In this document: piece by piece, positions 8,832 through 17,347 of the stretch | Numbering within the stretch: the first letter of the stretch is position 1 | How the letters are laid out: the number at the start of each line of letters is the position of its first letter | DNA from: Mycobacteroides immunogenum | GTDB taxonomy: Bacteria; Actinomycetota; Actinomycetes; Mycobacteriales; Mycobacteriaceae | Reading direction: 5' to 3' | DNA length: 64,000 bases | Assembly (NCBI RefSeq): GCF_001605725.1 | Contig: NZ_CP011530.1 | Span: 2,728,001 to 2,792,000 of the forward strand | The notes under the pieces: generated by a model | Told to the model about the DNA's origin: nothing | What the model saw: the letters and a program-made list of their open reading frames with translations, nothing else | Databases searched by the model: none | Translations under genes and position numbers: made by a program

Positions 8832-10478
8832 TTACCGGGCGCCAGGTGAATTCAGTTTTCCGCGGAGCACTTTTCCGCTCGCGTTGCGGGGTATCTCGTC
8901 AAGCACGGTGAATCGTTTGGGTACCTTGTACCGTTCCAGGCCCGCTCGGACGTGGGCCTTCAGCATGTCCTCGGAAGGAGCTGGCGCGCCGGCGGCGGCG
9001 ACGACGAACGCATGCATGACCTGGCCGAATTCGGTGTCGGGCACACCGATAACGACGGCATCACCGATCGCCGGATGCATCGTGAGGCGGTCTTCCACTT
9101 CGCCGGGAAAGACGTTCTCGCCCCCGGAGACAATCATGTCGTCGGAGCGGCCGTCTATGTACAGGCGACCATGGATATCGAAATGTCCCATATCGCCGGT
9201 GTTTACGTGACCGTCGACTATCTCCTTTGCGGTGGGAAGCGCTACTTTGTCGGGGGTGTAGCCCTCGTACGCGAGCCCGCCGCGCACGAAGATCATCCCG
9301 GTTTCCCCGGCAGGCACCTCCGCGCGATCCTCCCGAAGGATGCGCACCGAGACTCCAAGAGCCGTCCGGCCGATGGTGTTCGGCGCGGCGACAAGGTCTT
9401 CCGGTGAGGCGATGGTGACCACCCCAGCTTCGGTGGAGCCGTAGCCATTCACGAGAATCGGCCCGAAGGTGTCCAGCACTCCTGTCACGGTTGACGATGA
9501 GATGGGTGCTGCGCCGGTGACGATTATCCGCAGTGGCAGTTCCCTGACTATCCGCCGATCTACGCCGGGCAGCGCCAGTATCCGTTGCAACATGACCGGC
9601 ACGGCCATCAATACGGTGACACGCTGATCCGCGATGTCTTGCATGGCCTGCTCGGCATCGAATCGCCGTCGGCATACCGCGGTGCCGCCGAGTGCCAGTG
9701 GGCCAAGCAGCGCCGCGAGGCCGAAGCCGTGGAAGAACGGCGGCGCCACGAACACCCGGTCGTTGGAGCGAAGCCGCACGGTCGCCATCGCGGTTATACA
9801 CATGAGAAGCAGTTGACGCGGATTGATGGCGCGCGGGACTCCCTTGGCCAGTCCGGTCGTGCCGGAGGTGAGCAAGGTGAGCTTGACGGGACGGCGCACC
9901 GGGGGTGGCTTCGGATACTGTTGAGCGGCAAGGAAATCCAGCGTCAAATGATCCTCTTCTGGGGATTCGTGCCAGGCCAAGACGCGAAGTCCGCGGTATT
10001 GCGCATCCGCGATGGCCTGTGTGTACTCTTCGTCGAAGACCAGGACGTCGGGTTCATGACGCTGCAGGATCGCGCGCAGTTGTTGAGGTGTTAGTTCGGT
10101 ATTGATGAATACCAGTTCTGCACCGAGCTGCGCGCCGGCGAGCATGGCCTCGGCGAAACCGCGGTGGTTGCGACAGACGATCCCCACCGACCCGGGAGCC
10201 GAAGTCGCGAGCGCGTACACGGCAGCGGCGATCGCTTGGGCGCGCTCGTGGAGTTGGCGATAGGTGAGTTGCCCAGCATCATCGACCAGGGCCGCTCGCT
10301 CAGGAAAACGAATCGCACTGGCGGCCAACAGCAACGCCGGGGTGGGCCCGAACTGCCACAGGCTGCGGGCGAGCGCGGCCATCGCGCGCGGCCCGACCGG
10401 AGCCAGCGCGCCGGAGGCGATCACCGCGGGGACTGCGGACCCCCATCGGCGCAGGCTTTGGGTGACGTCACTCGGCAT
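8832..10478 (-). CDS. acyl-CoA synthetase / AMP-binding enzyme
   Basis: The protein has 548 residues with all adenylate-forming motifs: LLTSGTTGLAKGVP (P-loop), GYGSTEAGVV, the hinge GDMGHFDIHGRLYIDGRSDD, and the C-terminal catalytic lysine in RNASGKVLRGKL. It should activate a carboxylic (probably fatty) acid to acyl-AMP and then acyl-CoA. The ATG at 10478 (MPSDVTQSLRRW) is chosen over an upstream start at 10580 because it overlaps the SDR gene by only 11 bp and fits family length. It belongs to a same-strand cluster with an SDR, a TetR regulator and two lipases. Confidence 0.88.
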   Translation of the reverse strand: MPSDVTQSLRRWGSAVPAVIASGALAPVGPRAMAALARSLWQFGPTPALLLAASAIRFPERAALVDDAGQLTYRQLHERAQAIAAAVYALATSAPGSVGIVCRNHRGFAEAMLAGAQLGAELVFINTELTPQQLRAILQRHEPDVLVFDEEYTQAIADAQYRGLRVLAWHESPEEDHLTLDFLAAQQYPKPPPVRRPVKLTLLTSGTTGLAKGVPRAINPRQLLLMCITAMATVRLRSNDRVFVAPPFFHGFGLAALLGPLALGGTAVCRRRFDAEQAMQDIADQRVTVLMAVPVMLQRILALPGVDRRIVRELPLRIIVTGAAPISSSTVTGVLDTFGPILVNGYGSTEAGVVTIASPEDLVAAPNTIGRTALGVSVRILREDRAEVPAGETGMIFVRGGLAYEGYTPDKVALPTAKEIVDGHVNTGDMGHFDIHGRLYIDGRSDDMIVSGGENVFPGEVEDRLTMHPAIGDAVVIGVPDTEFGQVMHAFVVAAAGAPAPSEDMLKAHVRAGLERYKVPKRFTVLDEIPRNASGKVLRGKLNSPGAR

Positions 10479-11445
10479 GGGAACCCACCGTTTCCGCGAG
10501 CTGGATGCGGGTGGCCCCTGGCCGTATCGCCTCCGCCCGAGCCAGTGACGCCTCGGTGTCACCCAATCGGCGATAGACAAAACCCAGGATCGGTTCCATC
10601 GGAAAGCGCAGTATTGGAGCGAGTATCGCGAACGGGTGCCCGTAAATCGGAGTCAGCGTTCTCGGCTTCTCCACGACCGCGCGGGCCAGTACTCGGGCCG
10701 CGTCCTGCGGTGTCTGACCGGGGAGCCGCCGCATCCAGCGGCTCGGGGCGCTCATCCGGGTATGCATGAGGCCCGCATAGAACGTCGTCAGCGTGACGCC
10801 GTCGCCGCGGGCTTCCATCCCCACCGCGCGCATCCAGATATCGAACGCCGCCTTTGACGACAGATAAAAGCCCCACTTGGGCACCACGCCGAACATGACA
10901 CCGACCGTCGACACATTCACGATGTGCCCGTTTCCGCGAGCGCGCATGCTGGGAAGCAATGCCAGCGTGAGCCGCATGGGGCCCACGTAGTTTGCGCCGG
11001 ACGTCGCGTTGACGTCCTTCGGCCTGTCATAGGACAGATGTATCGAGCGGCGTAGGGACTTGCCGGCATTGTGGACGAGATAGTCGACCCCGCCGAAATC
11101 GTGCAGAAGCGCGTCCGCGAACTCTGTCACCGATTCTTCCGAGGTCAAGTCGAGTTGATAAACCGCTGCGTCACCGCCTTTTTCGGCGATTCCCGCTGCG
11201 ACCTGCCGCAGCTGCTCGACAGATCGTGCTGCCAGCACCACCTGCGCGCCGGCCCGCGCGAATAGTTCGGCGGTGGCGGCGCCCAGCCCATAGGAGGCGC
11301 CGGTGACGACGACGACCTTGCCCGCCACTTCGTTGCGCAACCGGTCCATGTTCCGCAGGCCGCGCGGCCCGATGAGGTGGGCGGCCGCGCGGGCGATCGG
11401 GTGATGCACGACAGGGGAGGGCCCAGAGGGTAAAGACGTTGACAT
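10468..11445 (-). CDS. SDR-family NAD(P)-dependent oxidoreductase
   Basis: This 325-residue protein is a classical short-chain dehydrogenase. The cofactor motif VVVTGASYGLGAA covers residues 45-57, NAG appears in YLVHNAGKS, the catalytic serine in VNVSTVG and the YxxxK motif in FYLSSKAAF. An N-terminal extension of about 40 residues precedes the Rossmann fold. The gene overlaps the acyl-CoA synthetase by 11 bp and follows the TetR gene by 13 bp, so the three are likely one operon. It probably reduces or oxidises a lipid-derived carbonyl, an inference from neighbours. Confidence 0.87.
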   Translation of the reverse strand: MSTSLPSGPSPVVHHPIARAAAHLIGPRGLRNMDRLRNEVAGKVVVVTGASYGLGAATAELFARAGAQVVLAARSVEQLRQVAAGIAEKGGDAAVYQLDLTSEESVTEFADALLHDFGGVDYLVHNAGKSLRRSIHLSYDRPKDVNATSGANYVGPMRLTLALLPSMRARGNGHIVNVSTVGVMFGVVPKWGFYLSSKAAFDIWMRAVGMEARGDGVTLTTFYAGLMHTRMSAPSRWMRRLPGQTPQDAARVLARAVVEKPRTLTPIYGHPFAILAPILRFPMEPILGFVYRRLGDTEASLARAEAIRPGATRIQLAETVGSHAE

Positions 11446-11458
11446 CTTGTGCTTTCGG

Positions 11459-12139
11459 CTATTCGGTGTGGTGTGTTGAGAGGGATGTCGAAGCGAGATC
11501 GGTGAATTCCGACAGCAGTTGGGTGTCCGGCAGCACCGCCTCGGCCACGCGTTGGCTCAGCTCGATTTTCGGATCCGATCGCACCGCGCCGAGGACCGTG
11601 CCGATGAAGTTGGCGGTGATCAGGTCGCGTATGGCGTCGCGGGAGACCTCGCCGGAATGCATCCAGTGCAGCACGATGCCCTCCATGAACGAGAGGCATC
11701 CACTGATCGCGGCGCGCAGCACCGGCGTCGATTCGGTGCCGGTGATCTCGATGGCCAGCGCGCGGGCGAGACGCTGTCGATGCTGTTCGCGAATGCGCCG
11801 GACCTCGGCATCGGCCACATCGGCCAGTAGCGCCTCGAAGGCACGTGGCTGCCGTTGCGCGCGATCCAGGAACTTGCCGATACCGTCGGACAGCCGGTCC
11901 AGTGCCGGGCCGCGCATCTGGATGAGATCACCCCAGAACTCGTCTGCCGCCTGCTCAATGACTGCCAGGTAGAAGGCCCGCTTTCCGCCGAAGTGATAGC
12001 TGATCGATCCCGCTGCCACGCCAAGAGAGCGGGCCACGTCCACGATCGACACTTCGTCGTACCGCTGTGCGCTGAAGGCGGTGCGCCCCGCTTCGAGCAG
12101 CGCAGCACGTGATGCCACGCCTCTGCGGTTGCCGACCAT
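11459..12139 (-). CDS. TetR-family transcriptional regulator
   Basis: This 226-residue regulator has an N-terminal TetR helix-turn-helix (ALLEAGRTAFSAQRYDEVSIVDVARSLGVAAGSISYHFGGKRAFYL) and a variable helical ligand domain. The start is set by the ribosome binding site: GGAGGTGAGG lies directly before the ATG at 12139, while the ATG at 12151 contains that purine run within its first codons. It is divergent from a PPOX-type gene, and the intergenic region has two matching palindromes (12156-12168 and 12208-12220) that probably form its operator. It likely represses itself, the downstream SDR and acyl-CoA synthetase genes, and the divergent gene, in response to an acyl ligand. Confidence 0.88.
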   Translation of the reverse strand: MVGNRRGVASRAALLEAGRTAFSAQRYDEVSIVDVARSLGVAAGSISYHFGGKRAFYLAVIEQAADEFWGDLIQMRGPALDRLSDGIGKFLDRAQRQPRAFEALLADVADAEVRRIREQHRQRLARALAIEITGTESTPVLRAAISGCLSFMEGIVLHWMHSGEVSRDAIRDLITANFIGTVLGAVRSDPKIELSQRVAEAVLPDTQLLSEFTDLASTSLSTHHTE

Positions 12140-12149
12140 CCTCACCTCC

Positions 12150-12226
12150 ATTATTTGAATCTGATTCAGAAACTAACCGCGCCGACAGGCCGGCGTCAAG
12201 AATTTTCTGAATTGGATTCAAATAAT
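12150..12226. promoter_or_regulatory. twin palindromic operator in the TetR/PPOX divergent promoter
   Basis: Two 13-bp palindromes, TGAATCTGATTCA (12156-12168) and TGAATTGGATTCA (12208-12220), sit with centres 52 bp apart, about five helical turns. They are embedded in 23-bp blocks (12150-12172 and 12204-12226) that are inverted copies of each other with only two differences. The first block lies immediately upstream of the TetR start; the second lies about 58 bp upstream of the divergent GTG. The arrangement fits two TetR dimers on the same face of DNA. Confidence 0.75.
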
Positions 12227-12284
12227 CGGGCGGACCTACAGTTGGGTGAGGACAGTCGTGATGCCCCGCGGAAGGAACCCCGGC

Positions 12285-12737
12285 GTGACCGATATTGCTA
12301 CGTTTTCCGAGTTGGCTGCCCGCGACCACGGGCTGTGCGTGTTGAGTACCGTGCGCAGGGACGGCAGCGTCCAGTCGTCGGTGATCAATGCCGGCGTCAT
12401 GCCACATCCGCGAACCGGGGAATCGGTGGTCGCTCTGGTAGCGGCCGGCGGTACCCGGAAATTGGACCACCTGCGTGCCAACCCACGTACCACCATCGTC
12501 GCTCGTGCGGGGTGGCAGTGGGCGACGGTCGAAGGAACCGCTGAGATCATCGGCCCCGACGACCCCGCGACGGGAGTCGATAGCGAATCGTTGAGGCTGC
12601 TACTGCGCGGTATTTTTCAAGCGGCGGGTGGTACCCATGATGATTGGGATACCTATGACCGTGTGATGGCAGCGGAGCGACGTGCCGCGGTATTCATTAG
12701 CCCGGTCCGTGTCTATTCGAATCCGAGCGCAGGATAA
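12285..12737 (+). CDS. PPOX-class (F420/FMN split-barrel) oxidoreductase
   Basis: A 150-residue protein of the pyridoxamine 5'-phosphate oxidase-like split-barrel fold, with LCVLSTVRRDGSVQSSVINAG at about 20-40 and RANPRTTIVARAGWQWATVEGTAEI in the second half. Mycobacterial members usually bind F420 or FMN. The GTG at 12285 is preferred because GAAGGAA lies 7 bp upstream and the product then begins VTDIATFSEL like homologues; in-frame starts exist at 12246 and 12261. Its promoter region holds one of the twin palindromes, so the divergent TetR repressor probably controls it. Substrate unknown. Confidence 0.82.
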   Translation: MTDIATFSELAARDHGLCVLSTVRRDGSVQSSVINAGVMPHPRTGESVVALVAAGGTRKLDHLRANPRTTIVARAGWQWATVEGTAEIIGPDDPATGVDSESLRLLLRGIFQAAGGTHDDWDTYDRVMAAERRAAVFISPVRVYSNPSAG

Positions 12738-12751
12738 CGCTTTTCGCTGCT

Positions 12752-13351
12752 TCACGAGCTTGCCGGTTTGTTTTCTTCTCGACCATCTACGGGCAACAGA
12801 ATTTCGGCCGTGGCGCGCAGATGGGCACGTGCCTCTGCTGTGGTGAGTTCACGAGAGAGCCAGCGCGACGCTAGGCCCTCGGTGAGTGCGTTGAGGGCTA
12901 TGGCGATGCTATCGGCATCAACGTTTTTGGGCACTTCGCCGGCCTCCTGGGCGGCCCGGATGGCGCCGGCGGTTTCCCGCGTCCATTCCGCGGAGGTTCG
13001 CGCCAGCGGTTGGCGTATCGGCTCTTCATAGACGGCTGAGGCGCGTAGTTCGTTCCACACCAACGAACTCTCCATCACCGCGGCGGACTCTTGGATTTCC
13101 CCCAGGATGTGTTCGATGAGCTGTGCCCGCGATATCCCGGAACCGCTTGCGGCCTGCCGGTAGACCCGCGACTGGTCATTGATATAGGTGAGTGCTGCCG
13201 CGAGTAGACCGTCACGGTCCTTGAAGTGGTAGTAGAGCAGGCCTGACGAGACCCCAGCCACCCGTGCTATGTCGCTGACGCGCAGACCCCGGACGCCGTT
13301 CTGAGCGATGGCGGCCGCACTGGCCTGCAGGATCGCTTCCTGTCGACTCAC
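12752..13351 (-). CDS. TetR/AcrR-family transcriptional regulator
   Basis: This 199-residue protein has a TetR N-terminal domain (AILQASAAAIAQNGVRGLRVSDIARVAGVSSGLLYYHFKDRDGLL) and a C-terminal ligand domain. GTG at 13351 is preferred over GTG at 13360 because the strong AAGGAG site at 13361-13366 directly abuts the earlier codon and gives 9 bp spacing to the later one. The next gene upstream on this strand is agmatine deiminase, 83 bp away, so it may belong with the aguA-aguB unit or act on it, but no matching palindrome is visible in front of it. Confidence 0.83.
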   Translation of the reverse strand: MSRQEAILQASAAAIAQNGVRGLRVSDIARVAGVSSGLLYYHFKDRDGLLAAALTYINDQSRVYRQAASGSGISRAQLIEHILGEIQESAAVMESSLVWNELRASAVYEEPIRQPLARTSAEWTRETAGAIRAAQEAGEVPKNVDADSIAIALNALTEGLASRWLSRELTTAEARAHLRATAEILLPVDGREENKPASS

Positions 13352-13434
13352 CCCCGACACCTCCTTTCGATCCGGTCGGCTCGCTACATGCTAGGGAAGT
13401 CCACTGTGCCGAGCTACGCCCCGCACCCAACTCG

Positions 13435-14460
13435 TTACTCCGGTAGGGCCGGCTGTTGCTGGGTGATGCAGTGGATCCCGCCGCCGCGTGCGAAGATCTC
13501 CTGCGCGTCTACGGTCACGACGTTCCGGCCCGGATACTCCTGGGCAAGAATCGCTTTCGCGGTGTCGTCGGCACGATCGCCAAAGCGGCAGGCGATGACA
13601 CCGTCGTTGACCACCAGGTGATTGATATAGCTGTAATCAACCCATCCCTCGGTGTCACGCAACAGTTCCGGTGCCGGTATTTGCGTTATTTCCCAGGGCT
13701 TTCCCTGCGCATCCTGACTCTGTGCCAGCACATCGATGATCTGCTGAGTGATCTCGTGGTCGGGGTGCGCGGCGTTGTTCTGTGTGTGGACCAGCAGCCG
13801 CCCCGGAGAGGGGATTGCCACGACCATATCGACGTGACCGTTTGTGCCGAACCGTTCCGCGTCGCGGGTCAGCCCACGCGGCAGCCAAATGACATGTCGT
13901 GCACCGATCGTGCGCGCCAGCTCAGCCTCCACTGCGGCCTTGTCCAGCCCCGGATTGCGGGCCGGGTCCAACTGTACGGTCTCTGTCACCAGCACCGTCC
14001 CCTGACCGTCAACCTGAATGCCGCCGCCTTCGTTGATCAAAGGTGAGGGCACGACCTGCGCTCCGGCGAGCCGGCCGACGATCTCGCCGACGCGCGCGTC
14101 GTTGTCCCAACGGGCCCAGTCACGGGCACCCCATCCGTTGAATACCCAGTTGACCGCACCCAGCTCGCCATCTGCGGACCGAACAAAGGTAGGGCCGATA
14201 TCGCGCATCCAGGCATCGTCGAGTGGCGATTCGTGGACCTCGATTTCTCGCGACAGGTACCCGCGCGCCGCATCGTGATCGGCGGGATCAACGATCATCG
14301 AGACGGGTTCGAAGTCGAGGATCGCGTGCGCCACGGCCGCCCACGCGCGGCGCGCGTCGTGAACAGATGCCGCGTTCTCGAAGACGGTGGCGCCCAGAGA
14401 TGGGAAGGCCATCCAGATACGTTCTTGCCGAGCGGTTTCTGGCGGCATGAGCCAATTCAT
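13435..14460 (-). CDS. aguA: agmatine deiminase
   Basis: A 341-residue guanidine-modifying enzyme of the agmatine deiminase/peptidylarginine deiminase-like family. It carries DDAWMRDIGPTFV (about 80-92), NGWGARDWARWDND, INEGGGIQVDGQGTVLVTE, NGHVDMVVA and the C-terminal catalytic cysteine in GGGIHCITQQQP (Cys331). It should convert agmatine to N-carbamoylputrescine and ammonia. The ATG directly follows the stop of the N-carbamoylputrescine amidase gene (no intervening base), so both steps of the arginine-decarboxylase route to putrescine are in one operon. Length matches the family. Confidence 0.92.
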   Translation of the reverse strand: MNWLMPPETARQERIWMAFPSLGATVFENAASVHDARRAWAAVAHAILDFEPVSMIVDPADHDAARGYLSREIEVHESPLDDAWMRDIGPTFVRSADGELGAVNWVFNGWGARDWARWDNDARVGEIVGRLAGAQVVPSPLINEGGGIQVDGQGTVLVTETVQLDPARNPGLDKAAVEAELARTIGARHVIWLPRGLTRDAERFGTNGHVDMVVAIPSPGRLLVHTQNNAAHPDHEITQQIIDVLAQSQDAQGKPWEITQIPAPELLRDTEGWVDYSYINHLVVNDGVIACRFGDRADDTAKAILAQEYPGRNVVTVDAQEIFARGGGIHCITQQQPALPE

Positions 14461-15438
14461 CTACGCGTCCGTCCCATATGGATTGGCGGGATCGACGGGC
14501 GCCACGAGGCGGGCATAGGTATCGGGGCGGCGAGTTGTGTTGAAGGGGAACAGGTCTAGCCAATCTCGGCGCTGTTCAAGGTCGAGATCTGCCACTAACA
14601 CCGCCGCGGCGTCACGGGGTGCCTGCGCGATGATCCGGCCATAGGGGTCGGAGATGAACGAGGAACCATAAAAATTCACACTTCCCTCATCCCCGAACCG
14701 ATTGGGCACGATCATGAATGTCCCTGCGGTGATTCCGTTTCCGACGATCACGTGCTGCCACAGCGGCTGGGTGTCAAATTCGGGAAAAGCAGGTTCCGAG
14801 CCGATCGCCGTGGGATAGACCAGGATCTCCGCGCCGGCCAGCGAGTACATCCGCGAGACCTCGGGAAACCATTCGTCCCAACAGGTCGGCATGCCGACTG
14901 CGGCACCATCGAGCTCATCCACGTGGTAAAGCGGGTACGCGTTCTCCGCGGGGCCTGGCCGAAAATACGTGTCTTCGTAGTAGCCCGCGGTGACGGGTAT
15001 GTGCAGTTTCCGGGTGCGTCCGACAAGCTCCCCGCCGGGAGACACCAAGATGGCGGTGTTGTAGCCGAGTCCGTCGCCGGCATCGGCGTGCTCGTACAGC
15101 GATGCGTGTACCAGCACGTCGTGTTCCTGCGCGGCCTGGGCGGCGAGAGCGAAGGTGGGGCCCGTCAGCAGGTCCTCGGCGGCCGCGCCCGGATTCGCGC
15201 CCGCACGTACATCCGCGGGGTAACGCGACAGTGTCAGCTCCGGCAGGAACACGGCCCGTGCGCCCTGCCCGGCGGCCAGCCGGATGCCCTCGCGGAGTTG
15301 GTCACGCAGGTCTTGTGGATCGGCGAGCCAGCGGTGCTGCACGAGGGCCACCCGCAGTGGTGCGCGCCGCGTGGCCCGCACACGGGCCGGTGAGTTCGGC
15401 GGGGTGAACGCGGTTTCAACGATAAATCCCGATGGCAT
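14461..15438 (-). CDS. aguB: N-carbamoylputrescine amidase (nitrilase superfamily)
   Basis: A 325-residue nitrilase-superfamily hydrolase with the catalytic triad Glu67 (FLPELTLS), Lys144 (TRKLHIP) and Cys186 (PTCWDEWFPE). The CWDEWFPE context is typical of N-carbamoylputrescine amidases, which release putrescine, CO2 and ammonia. ATG 15438 is chosen because a promoter (TTGACT, 17-bp spacer, TACGGT) ends only 6 bp before it, predicting a leaderless message; an in-frame TTG at 15456 lies inside that promoter. The agmatine deiminase gene follows immediately, supporting the assignment. The N-terminus is about 25 residues longer than in many homologues. Confidence 0.88.
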   Translation of the reverse strand: MPSGFIVETAFTPPNSPARVRATRRAPLRVALVQHRWLADPQDLRDQLREGIRLAAGQGARAVFLPELTLSRYPADVRAGANPGAAAEDLLTGPTFALAAQAAQEHDVLVHASLYEHADAGDGLGYNTAILVSPGGELVGRTRKLHIPVTAGYYEDTYFRPGPAENAYPLYHVDELDGAAVGMPTCWDEWFPEVSRMYSLAGAEILVYPTAIGSEPAFPEFDTQPLWQHVIVGNGITAGTFMIVPNRFGDEGSVNFYGSSFISDPYGRIIAQAPRDAAAVLVADLDLEQRRDWLDLFPFNTTRRPDTYARLVAPVDPANPYGTDA

Positions 15439-15444
15439 CTCTGG

Positions 15445-15492
15445 ACCGTAGGACAAACTGAAAATTCAGTCAAGATTTGATAGCGTGTCCAT
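15445..15492. promoter_or_regulatory. overlapping divergent leaderless promoters with a 14-bp palindrome
   Basis: On the minus strand TTGACT (15473-15468), a 17-bp spacer and TACGGT (15450-15445) form a sigma-70-type promoter whose -10 box ends 6 bp before the aguB ATG. On the plus strand TAGCGT (15481-15486) ends 6 bp before the ATG of the amidohydrolase at 15493. Both transcripts would start at or next to the A of ATG. The palindrome ACTGAAAATTCAGT (15457-15470) lies in the minus-strand spacer and upstream of the plus-strand -10, so one bound regulator could control both genes. Confidence 0.62.
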
Positions 15493-17313
15493 ATGTGCAC
15501 CGCATGCGAGTGGTCTTCACACTTCTCATCGCTCAGCGCTAAGCCATCCCGTAGGACGGCCCTCCGGGCCGCTGCCGCGGTGGCACTCATTGCGGGCTCG
15601 GGCGCGGCGTGCTCCACTACGACGGATTCCTCGCCGGATTCAAACAAGGTCGAACCGCACGGTTCCCACGCGGATTTCGTATTTCGCAACGGTCGCGTCT
15701 ACACGGTGGCCGGGCAGCGGGAGTGGGCCCAAGCCGTCGCCGTGAAGGGCAACGTCATTGCACACGTCGGCGACGACGCGGCGGCGATGGCCATGGTGGG
15801 ATCGGCCACCCGTGTCATCGATCTGGCCGGCAAGCTGCTCATGCCCGGATTCGTCGAAGCGCACATTCACCCATTCTTCGGCGCCTTCCTGAGCGGCGGG
15901 GTGAATCTGCAAGTGCCCACTAAAGAAGACGCGCTGGCAGCTATCGCCAAGTACGCCAAGGAGAACCCCGAGGGTCCTGTGCGCGGATTCGGCTGGCGCG
16001 TCGACATGTTCGGTCCAGAAGGGCCCACGCGCCAGGAGCTGGACCGCGTGCTGCCCGATCGTCCTGGGTTCTTCTTCGCGGTCGACGCGCACAGCATGTG
16101 GGCCAACAGCAAGTGTCTTGAGGTGGCGGGCATCAATCGCCATACGCCCGATCCAGTACCGGGTTTCAGCTATTACGTCAAAGACGACAAGGGTGACCCA
16201 ACCGGTTTCGTCATGGAGATGAGCGCGGTACTGGACTTGGTCGACGCCATCGAGCCGGTCACGGCCGAAAGCCTGCAACGTTCGCTAGAAGATTGGCTAC
16301 CCCAAGCCGCCGCCGCGGGTATCACCTCGGTATTCGATGCCGGGGCGCCTGCTGTGGGGAGCCAGGCCGCACTCATTGGGCTGTACACCGACATTGAGCG
16401 CAAGGGCAGGTTGCCGTTTCGTGTGGTGGCGTCCTACCTCGTGAAGGCACCTCCGTTCGATGACGTGGTGACGGAGTTCTTTGCGACTCGTGATCAGATC
16501 TCGAGTGAACTTGTCCGCGTGGGCATGGTCAAGATCATGGGCGATGGCACGCAGGGTGGCCATACCGCGTGGCTGATCGAACCCTATGCGGACAAGCCCG
16601 ATTCGATCGGTGTGTCTCCGTTCACCGAGCAGCAATGGAGGCAGCTGGTCGGTGAGATCGACTCCGCGGGTATCGATATGCACGTGCATGCCTGCGGAGA
16701 ACGCACGGTTCGCGTGGCACTGGATGCGTTTGAGGCGGCGATATCCAAGAACCCCGCGCGTGACCGCCGTCATTCGATCGCCCACCTGATCTACGTCGAT
16801 GACGCGGACAGCGCGCGGTTCGCAAAGCTTGGGATTGGTGCGCAGTTCTCCGCGAATTGGTTCTCGGCGGACCCCGATACCGTGGTCAACCTGGCGGCCA
16901 GTTACGGCTCGCCGCGTAAGGACAACCTGTATCGAATCCAAGACGTTCTGCGGACCGGTGCGCATGTCGCGCTCGGAACGGACTGGCCCGCCGCCGGTTA
17001 CTTCTCCACCTACAAGCCGCTTGACTCCATCCAGATCGGCGTCACTCGCCAGCTGATCGGTGTGTCCGATGCCGAGACGCTTGCTCCTGTCGACCAGAAA
17101 TTGTCGGTCGCGCAAGCAGTGCGTGCCAACACATTAGGTGCCGCGCGCCAAATCCGGATGGAAGACAAGGTGGGCTCGGTCGAGGTCGGTAAGCTCGCCG
17201 ACCTCATCGTCCTTGACCGCAACATCCTGGAGGGCGATCCGCATGACATTCACGGGGCAACGGTCGTGCTGACCATGATGAACGGTCAGATCCGCCACGA
17301 AGTGCCGAGCTGA
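15493..17313 (+). CDS. exported metal-dependent amidohydrolase, YtcJ-like
   Basis: This 606-residue protein has a twin-arginine signal (PSRRTALRAAAAVALIAG, about 18-35) followed by a weak lipobox ending in Cys, so it is probably Tat-exported and possibly a lipoprotein. The amidohydrolase-3 domain has VFRNGRVYTVAG (composite beta domain), LMPGFVEAHIHPFFG with metal-binding HxH near 124, HVHACGERTV in the barrel, HSIAHL and LGTDWPAAGYFSTY. The C-terminus GKLADLIVLDRNI is typical. It probably hydrolyses an amide or similar bond in an unknown substrate. It is divergent from the agmatine-to-putrescine operon over a shared compact promoter, suggesting a linked nitrogen-compound role. Confidence 0.85.
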   Translation: MCTACEWSSHFSSLSAKPSRRTALRAAAAVALIAGSGAACSTTTDSSPDSNKVEPHGSHADFVFRNGRVYTVAGQREWAQAVAVKGNVIAHVGDDAAAMAMVGSATRVIDLAGKLLMPGFVEAHIHPFFGAFLSGGVNLQVPTKEDALAAIAKYAKENPEGPVRGFGWRVDMFGPEGPTRQELDRVLPDRPGFFFAVDAHSMWANSKCLEVAGINRHTPDPVPGFSYYVKDDKGDPTGFVMEMSAVLDLVDAIEPVTAESLQRSLEDWLPQAAAAGITSVFDAGAPAVGSQAALIGLYTDIERKGRLPFRVVASYLVKAPPFDDVVTEFFATRDQISSELVRVGMVKIMGDGTQGGHTAWLIEPYADKPDSIGVSPFTEQQWRQLVGEIDSAGIDMHVHACGERTVRVALDAFEAAISKNPARDRRHSIAHLIYVDDADSARFAKLGIGAQFSANWFSADPDTVVNLAASYGSPRKDNLYRIQDVLRTGAHVALGTDWPAAGYFSTYKPLDSIQIGVTRQLIGVSDAETLAPVDQKLSVAQAVRANTLGAARQIRMEDKVGSVEVGKLADLIVLDRNILEGDPHDIHGATVVLTMMNGQIRHEVPS

Positions 17314-17347
17314 GCACCCATACAGCGACGCCGATACAGTTTCAGGC

